Source: Photobacterium sp. JCM 19050 (GTDB taxonomy: Bacteria; Pseudomonadota; Gammaproteobacteria; Enterobacterales; Vibrionaceae). From it: a stretch of DNA of 64,000 nucleotides. The stretch spans positions 1 to 64,000 of the forward strand of contig BAXG01000002.1 in assembly GCA_001310455.1 (NCBI GenBank), given 5' to 3'. This document shows, one piece after another, positions 20,876 through 31,454 of the stretch; position 1 is the stretch's first letter; each line of letters begins with the position of its first letter. A program made the position numbers and the translations under genes. The notes under the pieces were generated by a model that searched no databases, was not told the origin of the DNA, and saw nothing but the letters and a program-made list of their open reading frames with translations.

Positions 20876-22255
20876 ATGGCAAAAGTAAAACGTGCGTATG
20901 TGTGTAATGACTGTGGGGCAGATTATCCTCGCTGGCAGGGGCAGTGCAGTGCTTGCGGCGCTTGGAACACCATCACAGAAGTGCGCATGGCCGCTTCGCC
21001 ACAGGTTGCCCGAAATGAAAAATTTGCCGGGTATGCCGGGGGGGCAACTGAGGCGAAAGTTCAGACGCTGGACGCCATCGACCTTCAGGAAGTTCCCCGT
21101 TTTACCAGCGGATTCAAAGAGCTGGACCGGGTGCTTGGCGGTGGTGTTGTGCCTGGTGCAGCCATCCTGATTGGTGGTAACCCGGGAGCCGGTAAGTCCA
21201 CCTTGCTGCTTCAGACTATGTGTCAGCTTGCTCAGCAGATGCCGGCGCTTTATGTCACTGGTGAGGAGTCATTGCAGCAGGTGGCAATGCGGGCCTCTCG
21301 ACTGGGATTGCCGAAAGACAAGCTCAAGATGCTGTCTGAAACCAGTGTTGAAGCAATATGCCAGATTGCCAACCAGGAAAAACCCAAGCTGATGGTCATC
21401 GACTCTATCCAGGTTATGCATGTGTCAGACATCCAGTCAGCACCGGGCAGTGTGGCCCAGGTGCGTGAGTCTGCCGCTGCCCTGACACGCTTTGCCAAGA
21501 TGAATAACGTAGCCATCTTTATGGTCGGTCACGTCACCAAAGACGGCACTTTGGCCGGTCCTAAGGTGCTTGAGCACTGTATCGACTGCTCCATTTTGCT
21601 GGATGGTTCCAGTGATTCCCGCTTCCGTACCCTTCGCAGCCATAAAAACCGTTTTGGTGCGGTGAATGAGCTGGGGGTGTTTGCCATGACCGGGCAGGGT
21701 ATGCGCGAAGTCAGCAACCCATCGGCGATTTTCCTTTCCCGGGGGGAAGAAGACACGTCTGGCAGCTCTGTCATGGTGGTCTGGGAAGGTACCCGTCCGC
21801 TACTCGTTGAAATTCAGGCGCTGGTGGATTATTCCCAGCTTGCCAACCCTCGCCGGGTGGCCGTGGGTCTTGAGCAGAACCGGCTTGCCCTGCTGCTTGC
21901 CGTGCTACACAAACATGGTGGCTTGCAGATGTCTGACCAAGATGTGTTTGTGAATGTCGTTGGTGGCGTGAAAGTAACAGAAACCAGTGCAGACCTTGCC
22001 CTGCTGCTGGCACTGCTTTCGAGCTTCCGTGATCGTCCGTTACCGAAAGATCTGGTGGTATTTGGTGAAGTCGGCCTTGCCGGTGAAATCCGCCCGGTAC
22101 CGAGTGGTCAGGAACGCCTGATGGAAGCGTTCAAGCACGGCTTCAAGCGCGCCGTGGTGCCTGCTGCCAATATGCCTAAAAAGGAGATTGAAGGCATGAA
22201 GGTGTACGGCGTGAAAAAACTCAGCGGAGCCCTCGAGGTGCTGGAGGAGTTTTAA
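20876..22255 (+). CDS. radA: DNA repair protein RadA
   Basis: RadA is a RecA-like ATPase that promotes branch migration in recombination. The intact 459-residue frame shows the N-terminal zinc finger (CNDCGADYPRWQGQCSACG), Walker A ([14 protein letters not shown]), the RadA-specific KNRFG motif (SHKNRFGAVNELGVF) and the C-terminal Lon-protease-like domain (DLALLLALLSSFRDRPLP, VVFGEVGLAGEIRPV). I start at MAKVKRAYVC, where family members begin. A strong hairpin follows the stop. Confidence 0.96.
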   Translation: MAKVKRAYVCNDCGADYPRWQGQCSACGAWNTITEVRMAASPQVARNEKFAGYAGGATEAKVQTLDAIDLQEVPRFTSGFKELDRVLGGGVVPGAAILIGGNPGAGKSTLLLQTMCQLAQQMPALYVTGEESLQQVAMRASRLGLPKDKLKMLSETSVEAICQIANQEKPKLMVIDSIQVMHVSDIQSAPGSVAQVRESAAALTRFAKMNNVAIFMVGHVTKDGTLAGPKVLEHCIDCSILLDGSSDSRFRTLRSHKNRFGAVNELGVFAMTGQGMREVSNPSAIFLSRGEEDTSGSSVMVVWEGTRPLLVEIQALVDYSQLANPRRVAVGLEQNRLALLLAVLHKHGGLQMSDQDVFVNVVGGVKVTETSADLALLLALLSSFRDRPLPKDLVVFGEVGLAGEIRPVPSGQERLMEAFKHGFKRAVVPAANMPKKEIEGMKVYGVKKLSGALEVLEEF

Positions 22256-22272
22256 TCAGGCATTGGAATAGC

Positions 22273-22301
22273 CGGTTCTGGGTGGGTCTTACCCAGAACC
22301 G
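22273..22301. terminator. Terminator between radA and the M23 peptidase gene
   Basis: An 11-bp perfect stem, CGGTTCTGGGT / ACCCAGAACCG, with a 7-nt loop, followed by TTAATTC. The convergent M23 gene ends immediately beside it, so it serves both directions. Confidence 0.8.
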
Positions 22302-23286
22302 TTAATTCTCAACCGTTTTCTTCCCTTCCTCTTTTGTCAGCTTCTGTGCCCCTAAGGACGCATGTACCATCTCGGCTGAAGCTGGCTGGAGAATAAGTGA
22401 GTGCTCAATCAGATTGACGAGCGCCGTCCAGTTGATGCTCTTTTCTTTTTCGAACAGAGAATCGAAGTTTTCCGGTGACCATGCCATAAAGGCTTTCGTT
22501 CATAGCCCTGCCAAGGAAGCGCACTTCGTAGTGCAGATGTGGGCCCGTTGAGAGGCCGGTGTTGCCAGACCATCCAATCAGATCACCTTTCTTTACAAAC
22601 TGCCCGGTTTTGACATTGAATTTGTTCAGGTGAGCATACATGGTCATAAACCCGAAGGCGTGGGACATCTTTATCAGGTTGCCGTAGCCTTTTTTCCTGC
22701 TTGGGCGAACCAGTTCAATTACCCCATCTGCCGGCGCGTAGACCGGGGTACCGATATCTGCGGTCAGGTCCAGACCTGTGTGGTAGCGTTTTGTGCCCGT
22801 TACCGGGTGTTTGCGTACGCCGTAGCCGGACGAGCGGCGAAAGGATTCTATCGGTTCACCGTTTGGCACCAAGCGCATCATTGTTGTTCTGAGGGCGGCA
22901 GTCATCGCTGCCGTATTCAGACGGTTGCTCAGGTTTTGATCGTCCGCTGGTTCCATACCCAGCCAGCTTTCTACCTCGTCCACCCGGTTTGTCAGGTTCA
23001 CCAGTTGGGCATCTTTTTCCTGAAGGGCCTGCCGGTTAACTTCTGCTTCGAGATTCAAAAGGTGATTGGCTGAATTCAGTGCCTGGTTGGCGCTGTTCAG
23101 GCTGGATACAGTGCTGTGAAGCTCTGAGATAAGCGTTAGGTCTGCCTTGGTCTTTTCGTTCATGAGATAAAGCTGCGATCCCATACCGGCAAACAGAACC
23201 AGGCTAAGAATGCCAAGGCCAACATAAAGCGGTGAACGTGAAGATGAGCGGGAGGTATCCCCGTTGTGTTGTTGCGGAAGTGGCAC
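22302..23286 (-). CDS. M23 (LytM-type) zinc metallopeptidase, membrane anchored (frameshifted)
   Basis: Predicted murein endopeptidase. Order of parts: a TM anchor near residues 22-42, a coiled coil rich in Asn/Leu (about 50-100), then the LytM domain with HTGLDLTADIGTPVYAPADG and the HLHYEV signature, which supply the zinc ligands. The frame breaks near 22495, where AACGAAAGCC probably stands for AACCCGAAAGCC (two bases lost). Repaired, the chain ends with MAWSPENFDSLFEKEKSINW and about 40 further residues, 328 in all. The GTG start is the best available but weak. Such enzymes cleave D-Ala-mDAP crosslinks during wall growth. It lies between radA and a small PilZ gene. Confidence 0.85.
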
Positions 23287-23339
23287 GATGGCGTTTCTCT
23301 GTACGTAATCAGGGCACCGTGCCGAGTGCCCTCAGACAA

Positions 23340-23711
23340 TTATATCGAACTGTCGAGGTCTGACAGTTGGGCAAGTTCGCGGTGCAATAAGTTGTCGTTA
23401 CCGACGTTAAGTTCGACCAGACGTTTTAAATGACTGGCACTGTCGATGTCAATGTGGTTGATGTGAAAATGAAGATGATGATCAGATTCTGAGACAAGAT
23501 CGACTTCCATATTCAACTGGATGTCTGAGCCGAGCAGTGTAAAAGAGACGTAGTAGTCATTTTCTTCAACTTCATGCCAGTCAACAGGCCGGGACATCAG
23601 TACGCCGTTCAGAGAGAGATCCCGGATTTCAGACTGCCATGAGCCATCCCGCTGGGTCAGGGTTGCCGGTGTCTTGTAGATGATCCGTGAAAATTTGCGG
23701 CGCTCAGGCAT
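23340..23711 (-). CDS. Single-domain PilZ protein
   Basis: A 123-residue soluble protein that is essentially one PilZ domain: MPERRKFSRIIYK supplies RxxxR (RKFSR) and DLSLNGVLM supplies DxSxxG, the c-di-GMP-binding pair. It probably works as a stand-alone c-di-GMP adaptor. It is transcribed in the same direction as the M23 peptidase with a 53-bp gap, so the two may be cotranscribed, hinting at a wall or surface target; that link is inference. Confidence 0.85.
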   Translation of the reverse strand: MPERRKFSRIIYKTPATLTQRDGSWQSEIRDLSLNGVLMSRPVDWHEVEENDYYVSFTLLGSDIQLNMEVDLVSESDHHLHFHINHIDIDSASHLKRLVELNVGNDNLLHRELAQLSDLDSSI

Positions 23712-23837
23712 GTTTTTTCCCCGTCTGTTTACTCATTTCAGTGTAGGTGACCGGCGTTCATCGATCCACTATAAATCAGAGAGTAAGGGGGAAGAGGGAA
23801 GGGGATCACGCTTTGTTCGGTATGAGATGTATCTCAT

Positions 23838-23863
23838 AAAAAAACCGGGCATTTGCCCGGTTT
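23838..23863 (-). terminator. Rho-independent terminator of ettA
   Basis: On the minus strand: AAACCGGGC, ATGC-type loop, GCCCGGTTT followed by a T7 tract, beginning about 20 nt after the ettA stop. Confidence 0.9.
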
Positions 23864-23883
23864 CATTCATTACAAGCTGTTCC

Positions 23884-25547
23884 TTATTTAGAAATGCGCT
23901 TGTACTTGATGCGGTGTGGCTGAGCAGCTTCTGCGCCCAGGGTCTTCTTCAGCCAGTCGCTGTACTCGGTATAGTTACCTTCGAAGAAGTTCACCTTGCC
24001 CTCGTCACGGTAGTCGAGGATGTGTGTCGCGATACGGTCCAGGAACCAACGGTCGTGCGAGATAACCATGGCGCAACCCGGGAATTCCAGCAGGGCTTCT
24101 TCCAGGGCACGCAGGTTTCTACGTCCAGGTCGTTGGTTGGTTCGTCCAGGAGCAGTACGTTACCGCCGGATTTCAGCAGTTTCGCCAGGTGGACACGGTT
24201 ACGCTCACCACCAGACAGTTCACCGATGCGCTTCTGGTGGTCGCTGCCTTTGAAGTTAAAGCGCGATACGTAAGCACGGGCAGGGATTTCGAAGTTGTTG
24301 ATGCGAATGATGTCCGCACCTTCAGAGATTTCCCCGTAAACGGTGTTGCTGTCATTCATGCTGTCACGGAACTGATCTACAGAAGCCAGCTGAACGGTTT
24401 CACCCAGCTCAACAGAACCTGAATCTGGTTGTTCTTTTCCGCTCAGCATCTTGAACAGGGTAGACTTACCGGCACCGTTGGCACCGATGATGCGACAATC
24501 GCACCTTTAGGCACGCTGAAAGACAGGTCGTCGATAAGAACGCGGTCGCCAAAAGACTTGGTCAGGTTCTTCACCTCAACAACTTTGTCGCCCAGGCGTG
24601 GGCCAGGTGGGATAAAGAGTTCGTTGGTCTCGTTACGGCGCTGGTAATCAGAGGTGTTGAGTTCCTCAAAGCGGGCCATACGAGCCTTTGACTTGGCCTG
24701 GCGGCCTTTAGGGTTCTGGCGTACCCACTCAAGTTCTTTCTCGATGGTCTTCTGACGCGCTTTCTCCTGTGAAGCTTCCTGTTGCAGACGGGCATCCTTC
24801 TGCTCCAGCCAGGAGGTGTAGTTACCTTCCCAAGGAATACCTTCACCACGGTCAAGTTCCAGGATCCAGCCGGCGGCGTTGTCGAGGAAGTAACGGTCGT
24901 GCGTGATGGCTACCACGGTACCGGAGTAATCAACCAGGAAGCGTTCCAGCCAGCCCACAGATTCTGCATCCAGGTGGTTGGTCGGTTCGTCCAGCAGCAG
25001 CATGTCCGGCTTCTCAAGAAGCAGGCGGCAGATGGCAACACGGCGGCGTTCACCACCAGAGAGGTGCTTGATTTGCGCATCCCACTCCGGCAGACGAAGG
25101 GCATCGGCTGCACGTTCGAGCATACTGTCGAGGTTGTGACCGTCTTTGGCCTGAATCAGCTTCCAGTTCGCCTTGCTCTTTCGCCAGTGCATCAAAGTCA
25201 GCATCCGGTTCAGCATAAGCGGCATAAACTGCATCGAGGCGAGTGAGGGCGTGAACCACATCAGCAACCGCTTCTTCCACGGTCTGGCGGACGGTTTTGT
25301 CTTCGTCCAGTTTCGGCTCCTGAGGCAGGTAACCAACCTTCAGACCTGGTTGCGGGCGGGCTTCACCTTCAAACTCGGTGTCAACACCGGCCATGATGCG
25401 AAGAAGGGTAGACTTACCTGCACCGTTCAGACCCAGGACACCGATTTTGGCACCAGGGAAGAAGCACAGGGAGATGTCTTTCAGAATTTGGCGCTTTGGT
25501 GGCACGATTTTGCCAACGCGCGACATGGTATATACGTATTCGGCCAT
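23884..25547 (-). CDS. ettA: Energy-dependent translational throttle protein EttA (several frameshifts)
   Basis: EttA is an ABC-F ATPase that binds the ribosomal E site and gates early elongation according to energy state. It begins [20 protein letters not shown]. Both ABC domains are present: [17 protein letters not shown] with [19 protein letters not shown] and [14 protein letters not shown], then a second [19 protein letters not shown] with [14 protein letters not shown]. The inter-domain linker (about 240-320) is highly charged. Breaks occur near 25180, 24495 and 24115, all fixed by missing single bases; the span is four bases short of the expected 1668, matching 555 residues. Monocistronic. 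Confidence 0.94.
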
Positions 25548-25746
25548 TTCTGCTTGAAATTCGTTACATAAAGAGAGCTGTATTCTACCCGTTAACTAAG
25601 CTAGTTTAACAGTGTAGGAACAAAAGAGTCTGAGATTTGTCTCTTTAAATATCCACACCGGTTTTACCCGCATGCATTCTGGGGCCGGTGGGGCATTACC
25701 CTTAGTCAATGGGTGGGTACACACTCAACAACAAGGATTTGCGTCA

Positions 25747-27757
25747 GTGAAAAAAGCTATTTTGGGTCAGACCGTTGTGCGGTGGTTACGGGTTGGCCTG
25801 CTCGGGGCAGCGGTGGCCAGTCCTGCGGGTTGGGCAACCACAGTATCAGAGGCGGGAATAACGTCGCCATTGTTGCTTCCGTCAGGATCCCTTTCACAAT
25901 CAGACCGAAAAAAAATCGAGGCTCAGCGTGAGCAGTACCTGGCAGCAACCGCTGCTGATGACAAAGGTGATGTCAAAACCTTTGAAACCCTGTCTGAAGC
26001 GCTGACAGATTACCCGCTTTATCCTTACCTGGCTTATCGGGACTTCCGTCGGAACCTGCCGTCCCTCAGCCGGGCAGACGTAGAAGCATTCATCAAGAAA
26101 TACCCCAATATGCCTTTTACGCAGTCAGCAAGGACTGCCTATTTCCGTCAATTGGTAAATCAGCCGAGTGGGCAAAGTTGCTGAAATTTCAGACGTCCAT
26201 TCCCCGTGGGGAGTGGTACCAGTGCCAATATTATTTTGCCCAAAGTCAGGCTGGTGACAAAAAGCTGGCCCTGAGTGGTGCCAAATCTCTCTTTTTGTCA
26301 GGAGAGTCTGTCAGCAGTGCCTGTGACCCGTTGTTTAACTTCCTAAAAGACAACGGAAAGCTGACCGGCGGGCTTTACCTTGACCGGATGTTGCTTGCTT
26401 ATGAGCACCACAACTACCGTTTGATGAAATACCTCAACAAACAGTTGGATGGCCGCGAGCGCAAGGTCGGTGACCTTATTCTTGATCTCTACCTCAACCC
26501 GGACAAGGTGGCAGATTTTGCCAAGAAGAGTCGGGTTACGCCATACAACCAAAAGCTGACTGAGCTGACTTTCCAACGCCTTGCGAGGAAAGATGCAAAG
26601 AAAGCCATCGAACAGTACTCGCGGACGATGCAAGGTCAGCATTATTCCGCCGCCAAAAAGCAGCAACTGGCGGAATACGTTGCATCGCGCCTGATGGCGA
26701 CCGATAAACCGGAGCTGGGTGAATGGCGTGACCAGGTATTGTCAAAAACGTCCCGGGAGTCTTTGCTTGAACGCCGTATCCGCCAGGCTATGCGGGAGGG
26801 GGACTGGAATAGTGTGGATGTATGGATTAACCGTCTTCCTGCCAACCTGAAGGCATCAAACCGCTGGCGCTATTGGGAAGCCCGTCTTCTCGACAGCGGG
26901 GTAAGCGTCAGGAAGCGGAAAAAATCATGCAGTCTCTGCTCGGCGAGCGTAATTACTACAGCGCAGCAGCGGCAACCTATCTTGGCAAGCCGATTCACTA
27001 CGCGACAAAAGATGTGGCTTTGGACACTCAGGGGCTGGACAAATTCAGCGATGCTTTTTCCCGAATCAGCGAGCTGATTGCGCTTAACAAGGAAAGTGCG
27101 GCAAAAAGTGAGTGGAATGCGGTTCTTGCCCGTGCAGGCAAGAAGCAAATTCCACAACTGGCAGCGTTTGCCCGTACCCAAAACTGGTATCACCTCACCG
27201 TACAGGCAACCATCAAAGGGAAAATGTGGGACTACCTGCCGCTTCGCCTGCCGGTTGCCCACAAATGGTGGTACAACTTCTTCAGCGAGAAACGCGACCT
27301 GCCGCTGACAACGCTGCTTGCTCTGTCCCGTCAGGAGAGCGGTTTCTATGCCTCAGCCATTTCGCCGGCTGGAGCCCGGGGCTTGATGCAGGTTATGCCG
27401 TCTACGGCAAAAGCCACGGCGCGTAAAATTGACTTCAACTACCAGGGACGCAAATCCCTGACTGAACCGGGAACCAATATCCGTATCGGCAGTGCCTACC
27501 TGCGGGAAGTTATGGACAGGTTCGGTGATAACCGCATTCTGGCTTTTGCTGCATATAATGCCGGCCCACACCGTGTTACCAAGTGGCTGAGCGGGACTGA
27601 CGGCCAGTTGGATGCATTTGCTTTTGTTGAGGCAATTCCGTTTAATGAGACCCGGGGATACGTTCAGAACGTCTTGATGTACGACATGTATTATCAGGGA
27701 TTGTTTGGTGAAGAACAGGTGTTCCTGACGCCGAAAGAGTCGACGTTTAAGTATTGA
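25747..27757 (+). CDS. slt: Soluble lytic murein transglycosylase Slt (two single-base deletions)
   Basis: A periplasmic enzyme that cleaves murein to 1,6-anhydro products. A signal peptide follows the GTG start at 25747 (VKKAILGQ..., with AAGGA upstream). A large alpha-superhelical domain follows, then the C-terminal catalytic SLT domain with the active-site Glu in LLALSRQESGFYASAISPAG and GARGLMQVMPSTA, and AFAAYNAGPHRVTKWL. Breaks near 26168 (CAGCCG for CAGGCCG) and 26898 each lack one base; repaired length is about 670 residues. trpR follows 16 bp downstream, as in E. coli, so the two may be cotranscribed. Confidence 0.93.
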
Positions 27758-27773
27758 TTAAGTTGGGGCATGC

Positions 27774-28066
27774 ATGACCGACAAACCGGAATACACGGAG
27801 TGGCAACAGGTAGCCGAGCTCCTGAACACCGCAGGGACACTGGAAGAACGGATTCAACTTTTAACCATGTTACTGACGCCGGATGAGCGTGACACCATGG
27901 TAGCAAGGTCAATATCTTCAACGAACTGTTGAAAGGAGACCTGAGCCAGCGTCAAATCAGCCAGATGCTGGGGGTAGGTGTGGCAACCATCACCCGGGGT
28001 TCTAACGAGCTGAAGCGTTTGGATGACGGAGAAAAAGCCTGGCTTGGGAAATTGTTGTCTAAGTAA
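27774..28066 (+). CDS. trpR: Trp operon repressor TrpR (one single-base deletion)
   Basis: A small homodimeric tryptophan-dependent repressor. Translation from the ATG at 27774 gives MTDKPEYTEWQQVAELL and LLTPDERDTMVAR, then breaks near 27908 (GCAAGGTC for GCAAGGGTC). The restored frame continues NIFNELLKGDLSQRQISQML and GVGVATITRGSNELK, the TrpR helix-turn-helix, and ends WLGKLLSK: 97 residues, a normal length. Too broken to show as one open frame, but the two halves are unmistakable. Downstream lies a heptamer tandem array and convergent yjjX. Confidence 0.92.
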
Positions 28067-28078
28067 AGTGTTTCAAAT

Positions 28079-28210
28079 GGCGAGTTGCGAGTAAGGTTGA
28101 TATCGCTCTGATACTAAATAAAACTTTCTCGCCTCTCGCCTCTCGCCTCTCGCCTCTCGCCTCTCGCCTCTCGCCTCTCGCTTCTCGCCTCTCGCTTCTC
28201 GCCTCTCGCT
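28079..28210. repeat. Heptamer tandem array (12 units of TCTCGCY) with an upstream complementary arm
   Basis: From 28127 to 28210 there are exactly 12 tandem heptamers: nine TCTCGCC and three TCTCGCT. At 28079-28091 a single arm, GGCGAGTTGCGAG, is nearly the reverse complement of two adjacent units (11 of 13 positions), so the arm can pair with the array around a loop of about 35 nt. It fills the gap between the convergent trpR and yjjX genes, and its last unit ends one base before the yjjX stop codon. A related array lies at 52572-52634. Confidence 0.9.
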
Positions 28211-28211
28211 C

Positions 28212-28724
28212 TTAAAACAAATCCGGATTCATAAACGGAATCAGGGCCAGAATCAGAGCCTGGTGATACACAGAGCTGCGCGTAAGGCGGTGTCCGGTCA
28301 ACATGCCGATAGCGCCGCCTTTTTGTTTTACGTTGGTTTCGTTAAACATTGCGTCCATTACATCCCCCAGCTCTTTGCCTTCATGGACACCTTTCAGGGC
28401 CGCCGGTGGCAAGGGAAGGGATGCGGAGCGGGATTTGCTCTGGCGGTCACCGTTTTCAATGACCATCCATGCAAACGTGAGCTCACCGTCTATGCCAGCT
28501 TCCACACCCACGTAAAAGTCTGCCTCAATACTTGCCCGCGCATTCGATACCCGGTTTTTAGCACCTTGCAATGTTTCCTCACTGCTCATTGGCTGGTCTG
28601 CGACACCGCTGGGAACGGAGATACCTTCAAAGACAAACTGACGGTCAGGCAGCGCATCGGTAAAAGCGCCCTGCACGGCGCGGATTTTAGCGGGGTTTAG
28701 GGAGGCTATAACCACCTTTTCCAT
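28212..28724 (-). CDS. yjjX: Inosine/xanthosine triphosphatase YjjX
   Basis: An intact 170-residue cytoplasmic house-cleaning NTPase that hydrolyses ITP and XTP. It begins MEKVVIASLNPAKIRAVQGA, with the family SxNPxKxxA nucleotide-binding block, and carries DFYVGVEAGIDGE and GGAIGMLTGHRLTRSSVYHQ. The stop codon lies one base from the heptamer array. Convergent with slt-trpR. Confidence 0.93.
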   Translation of the reverse strand: MEKVVIASLNPAKIRAVQGAFTDALPDRQFVFEGISVPSGVADQPMSSEETLQGAKNRVSNARASIEADFYVGVEAGIDGELTFAWMVIENGDRQSKSRSASLPLPPAALKGVHEGKELGDVMDAMFNETNVKQKGGAIGMLTGHRLTRSSVYHQALILALIPFMNPDLF

Positions 28725-28804
28725 ATTGATTTACCTGAATCTGACGAATTTTCCCGTCATTATACCATATATGTATATACCATGCGTCTGAGCCGTATTA
28801 CCTG

Positions 28805-29874
28805 TTACATCTGTCTGGTAATTTTGCCGTTTTTTACCTGGATGTTTATTTGTGACACCTGGGATGGAGGGACACTAATCTCGTAATTTGCCCGGTGTTC
28901 GGTAAACAGCCCCTTTTCCAGCAAACGGGCATGGTTACCGGATTGGGAAAGCTTTACCGTGCTGCCCGGCCAGCCAAATCCAGACACGTTGCCGGACAAG
29001 GTAAGCCTGTCATCCTGTGCCGGGATAACAGTAACCTGGCCTTCTTCAATAAAAATACTGACCGGAAGCGCATCGGCTTGCCACTGATGCCTGATTTCCC
29101 TGTCCACCGGCGTGGCTAATAAGGCACTGCCTGTTGCCACGGTCACCAGCAAAGCGGCCCCCGTCCCGAGTTTGATGCGATGGCAGACGGGGTGAAACTG
29201 TAGCGCTGCCATCCCGGCCAATTGACGATACGAAGGCTCAGCCACGAAGCAAAAAATGCCATCCAAGCTGACCAGATAATATCTGAAAGGAAGTGCCCGC
29301 CAGCCGCCATTCTGGCTGTGCCGGTAAGCGCCCCAAATATCAGAGAGCCACCGGCAGTCACCGCGACCATAACCGGATGGGAAGCCATCAACGGAAAAAC
29401 GGTCAGAGAAAAGCTGACCGAGCAGTGCCCGCAAGGGAATGATTTACCTTTTTCACCAAAAGCCGGTTGCAGCGGTGGAAGATACTCGCGGTCTCCCTGA
29501 AACATGTCGAGTTGTGCCGGACGGGGGCGGCCCCAATGCTCTTTGAATATCGCATTTACCAGAATGCCCGGGCCAATCAGCATAGTCAGGAAAACAGCCA
29601 CAGCTGGCTTTCGCCAGTTTTTCGCTTTTTGCCAGAAACATGAAAGAACCAGAATCACAAGCGGGGTAACACCAAGTATCAGGCTGATAACAGGTATCGC
29701 TCGGTAGAAAAACTGCCACTGGAGGGATTTCCCCACTTTCCATCCATTGTCATACCAGTAAGCGGCTGCGGCCAGATCAAGATCTGTCAGCCAGAATACC
29801 GGGGTAACCAGAAGTACCAGCAACGTTGGCCAAAACAGAAACTTCAGTGTTGTCCTCGTTGCTGGTGTTTTCAT
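28805..29874 (-). CDS. PAP2-family membrane phosphatase with an extra C-terminal soluble domain (frameshifted)
   Basis: An acid phosphatase-type membrane protein (PAP2/LpxE-like). The three PAP2 motifs are KEHWGRPRP, SFPCGHCSVSF and GGHFLSDIIW. Several TM helices surround them. The frame breaks near 29170; the second part, AALLVTVATGSALLATPVDR onward, gives another TM helix and a hydrophilic tail of about 90 residues, so the whole is about 356 residues. I start at MKTPATRTT (29874), with AAAGGA eight bases upstream. It is the last gene of a minus-strand run with a GT39 gene and a flippase-like gene, which points to lipid-phosphate recycling or lipid A dephosphorylation; the exact substrate is unknown. 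Confidence 0.8.
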
Positions 29875-29896
29875 GTTCAGTATCCTTTGAACCCGT

Positions 29897-31377
29897 CTAC
29901 CAGCCACACTTGCCAGGTTTCAGAGGCGGTTTTGCCCCGGCGCCCGGGAAGGGGCGGATTGCCTCGCCCAACAATCTGGCCTGTTCAAAGTGTTCAGCAA
30001 TGTTTTTGCCAGCGCGTTCAACCAACACAAAAGCGCCTTTTTGCTCATCTTTCAGGGGGGACCAGAGATCAAACTGGCTTTTTACAGAAGGCCCCGGAAA
30101 CCAGCTCACAAGGCACGGATAGCTGCTGCGAAGTTGCCAGCCAAGGTGTGAAAGTGCAGAGCGGCTTGACGAGAGGTAGCAAATATCGCGGGGAATATCA
30201 TGCCGTTGCCCCTCAACGGACAGAGCCCATTCATTCCAGCCGCGTACCCGTTTGAACGGATCTTTATAATTGAGCTCGAATTGCGCCCCCACTTTCGGTG
30301 CCCAGTTGTCGAAATGGTAAAGCCCGATGGCGAGCAGGAGGTTCAGACCAAGGGCTACCGGTATCCAGAACTTGCCTTTGTTTAGCCACATATGAGTACA
30401 GGCGATAGTGGCACAGACAATGACAGGCGCTGCCCAATTGGCATTGGCTTTCCCGAACATGGCAAAACCGGCGATGACAAACAGGAATGGCAGGGTAAAC
30501 GCCAGATGGAAAGGCCACCGGTCACGACGGGTGAGACGGATAAACCATGCGATAACGCCAAGGTAGATAACCGGGCCAAGCAAGGCGGCCTGCTCCAGTA
30601 TGAAGTTCACCCCTTTCATCACCCTGATAGGTTTTTCAGCCGCCCCTGAAATTTCAACGGTGTGTTCGAGAGTCGGGAATTGATTTTCGATGTTCCAGAT
30701 GATGTTAGGGACGAACACCAACACGGCGATGGAAACAGCAAACCAGAATTTGGGTGAAGCAAGCTGCCGCCATTGCCCGGACAAAATCAGGTGTAAAAGG
30801 ACGCAAAGCGAGAACAACACCATGGTGTATTTGCTCAGGAGCCCGGCGCCGCAGACAAGCCCCAACATCACCCAGTCGAACCACGAGTCTGATTCCAGTG
30901 CTTTGAGGTAGTAAAGCAGTGCCAGGCTCCAAAAAAGAATAAGCAGCACATCGGTCGAGATAATGAGTGCCGAGAGGCTTACGGCGGGAAGTGTGGCAAA
31001 CAGTACCGAGGCCCAGCAGGCGGTGTCAGCGTTGTGGAGTCGCTTTGCCAACAGGTAAACAACCAAGGTGGACAGAGCATAAATCAGTGCGGAGGCACCT
31101 TTCACCACAATCTGGCTGTCACCGCCCAAAAATGTTGAAAGGCCAATCAGGAATGCGATACCCGGAGGCTTGGAATAATAGCCCCAGGCCGGTTGCTGAG
31201 CCCAAAGCCAGTAATAGGCTCATCAACGTGAAGCGCAAGCGTGGAGGTGTCAATAACCCACAGTCGGTAGACTGTCAGCGAAAACAACAGGGTCAGTAAT
31301 ACAAACGGGAGGGATGTAAATCGTGTTTCGGTAGGGGCAGTGATATTTGGTTCTGACATCTTCGGTTGTGATTCCAT
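29897..31377 (-). CDS. GT39/ArnT-like membrane glycosyltransferase (frameshifted)
   Basis: A multi-pass transferase of the dolichol-phosphate-mannosyl/ArnT type, which takes a sugar from a polyprenyl-phosphate donor on the periplasmic side. After the first TM helix comes the signature loop LHVDEAYYWLWAQQP ... YYSKPPG, visible once a G is restored near 31225 (GAGCC for GAGGCC). About ten further TM helices follow, and a soluble tail ends GKCGW. Repaired length is about 493 residues. The start at 31377 or 31359 is undecided. It lies 22 bp from the downstream PAP2 gene, so the two form an operon. Confidence 0.83.
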
Positions 31378-31454
31378 CGGCCTGTTTGCTGCTGGGTGAC
31401 GCTGTTTTGCGACAATTCACATTTGACGGGCACATTAACTGATAAATAAGTCAG

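Noticed and set aside
28127..28210. CRISPR array
   Set aside because: The period is 7 bp with no spacers; it is a simple tandem repeat, and no cas genes are present.
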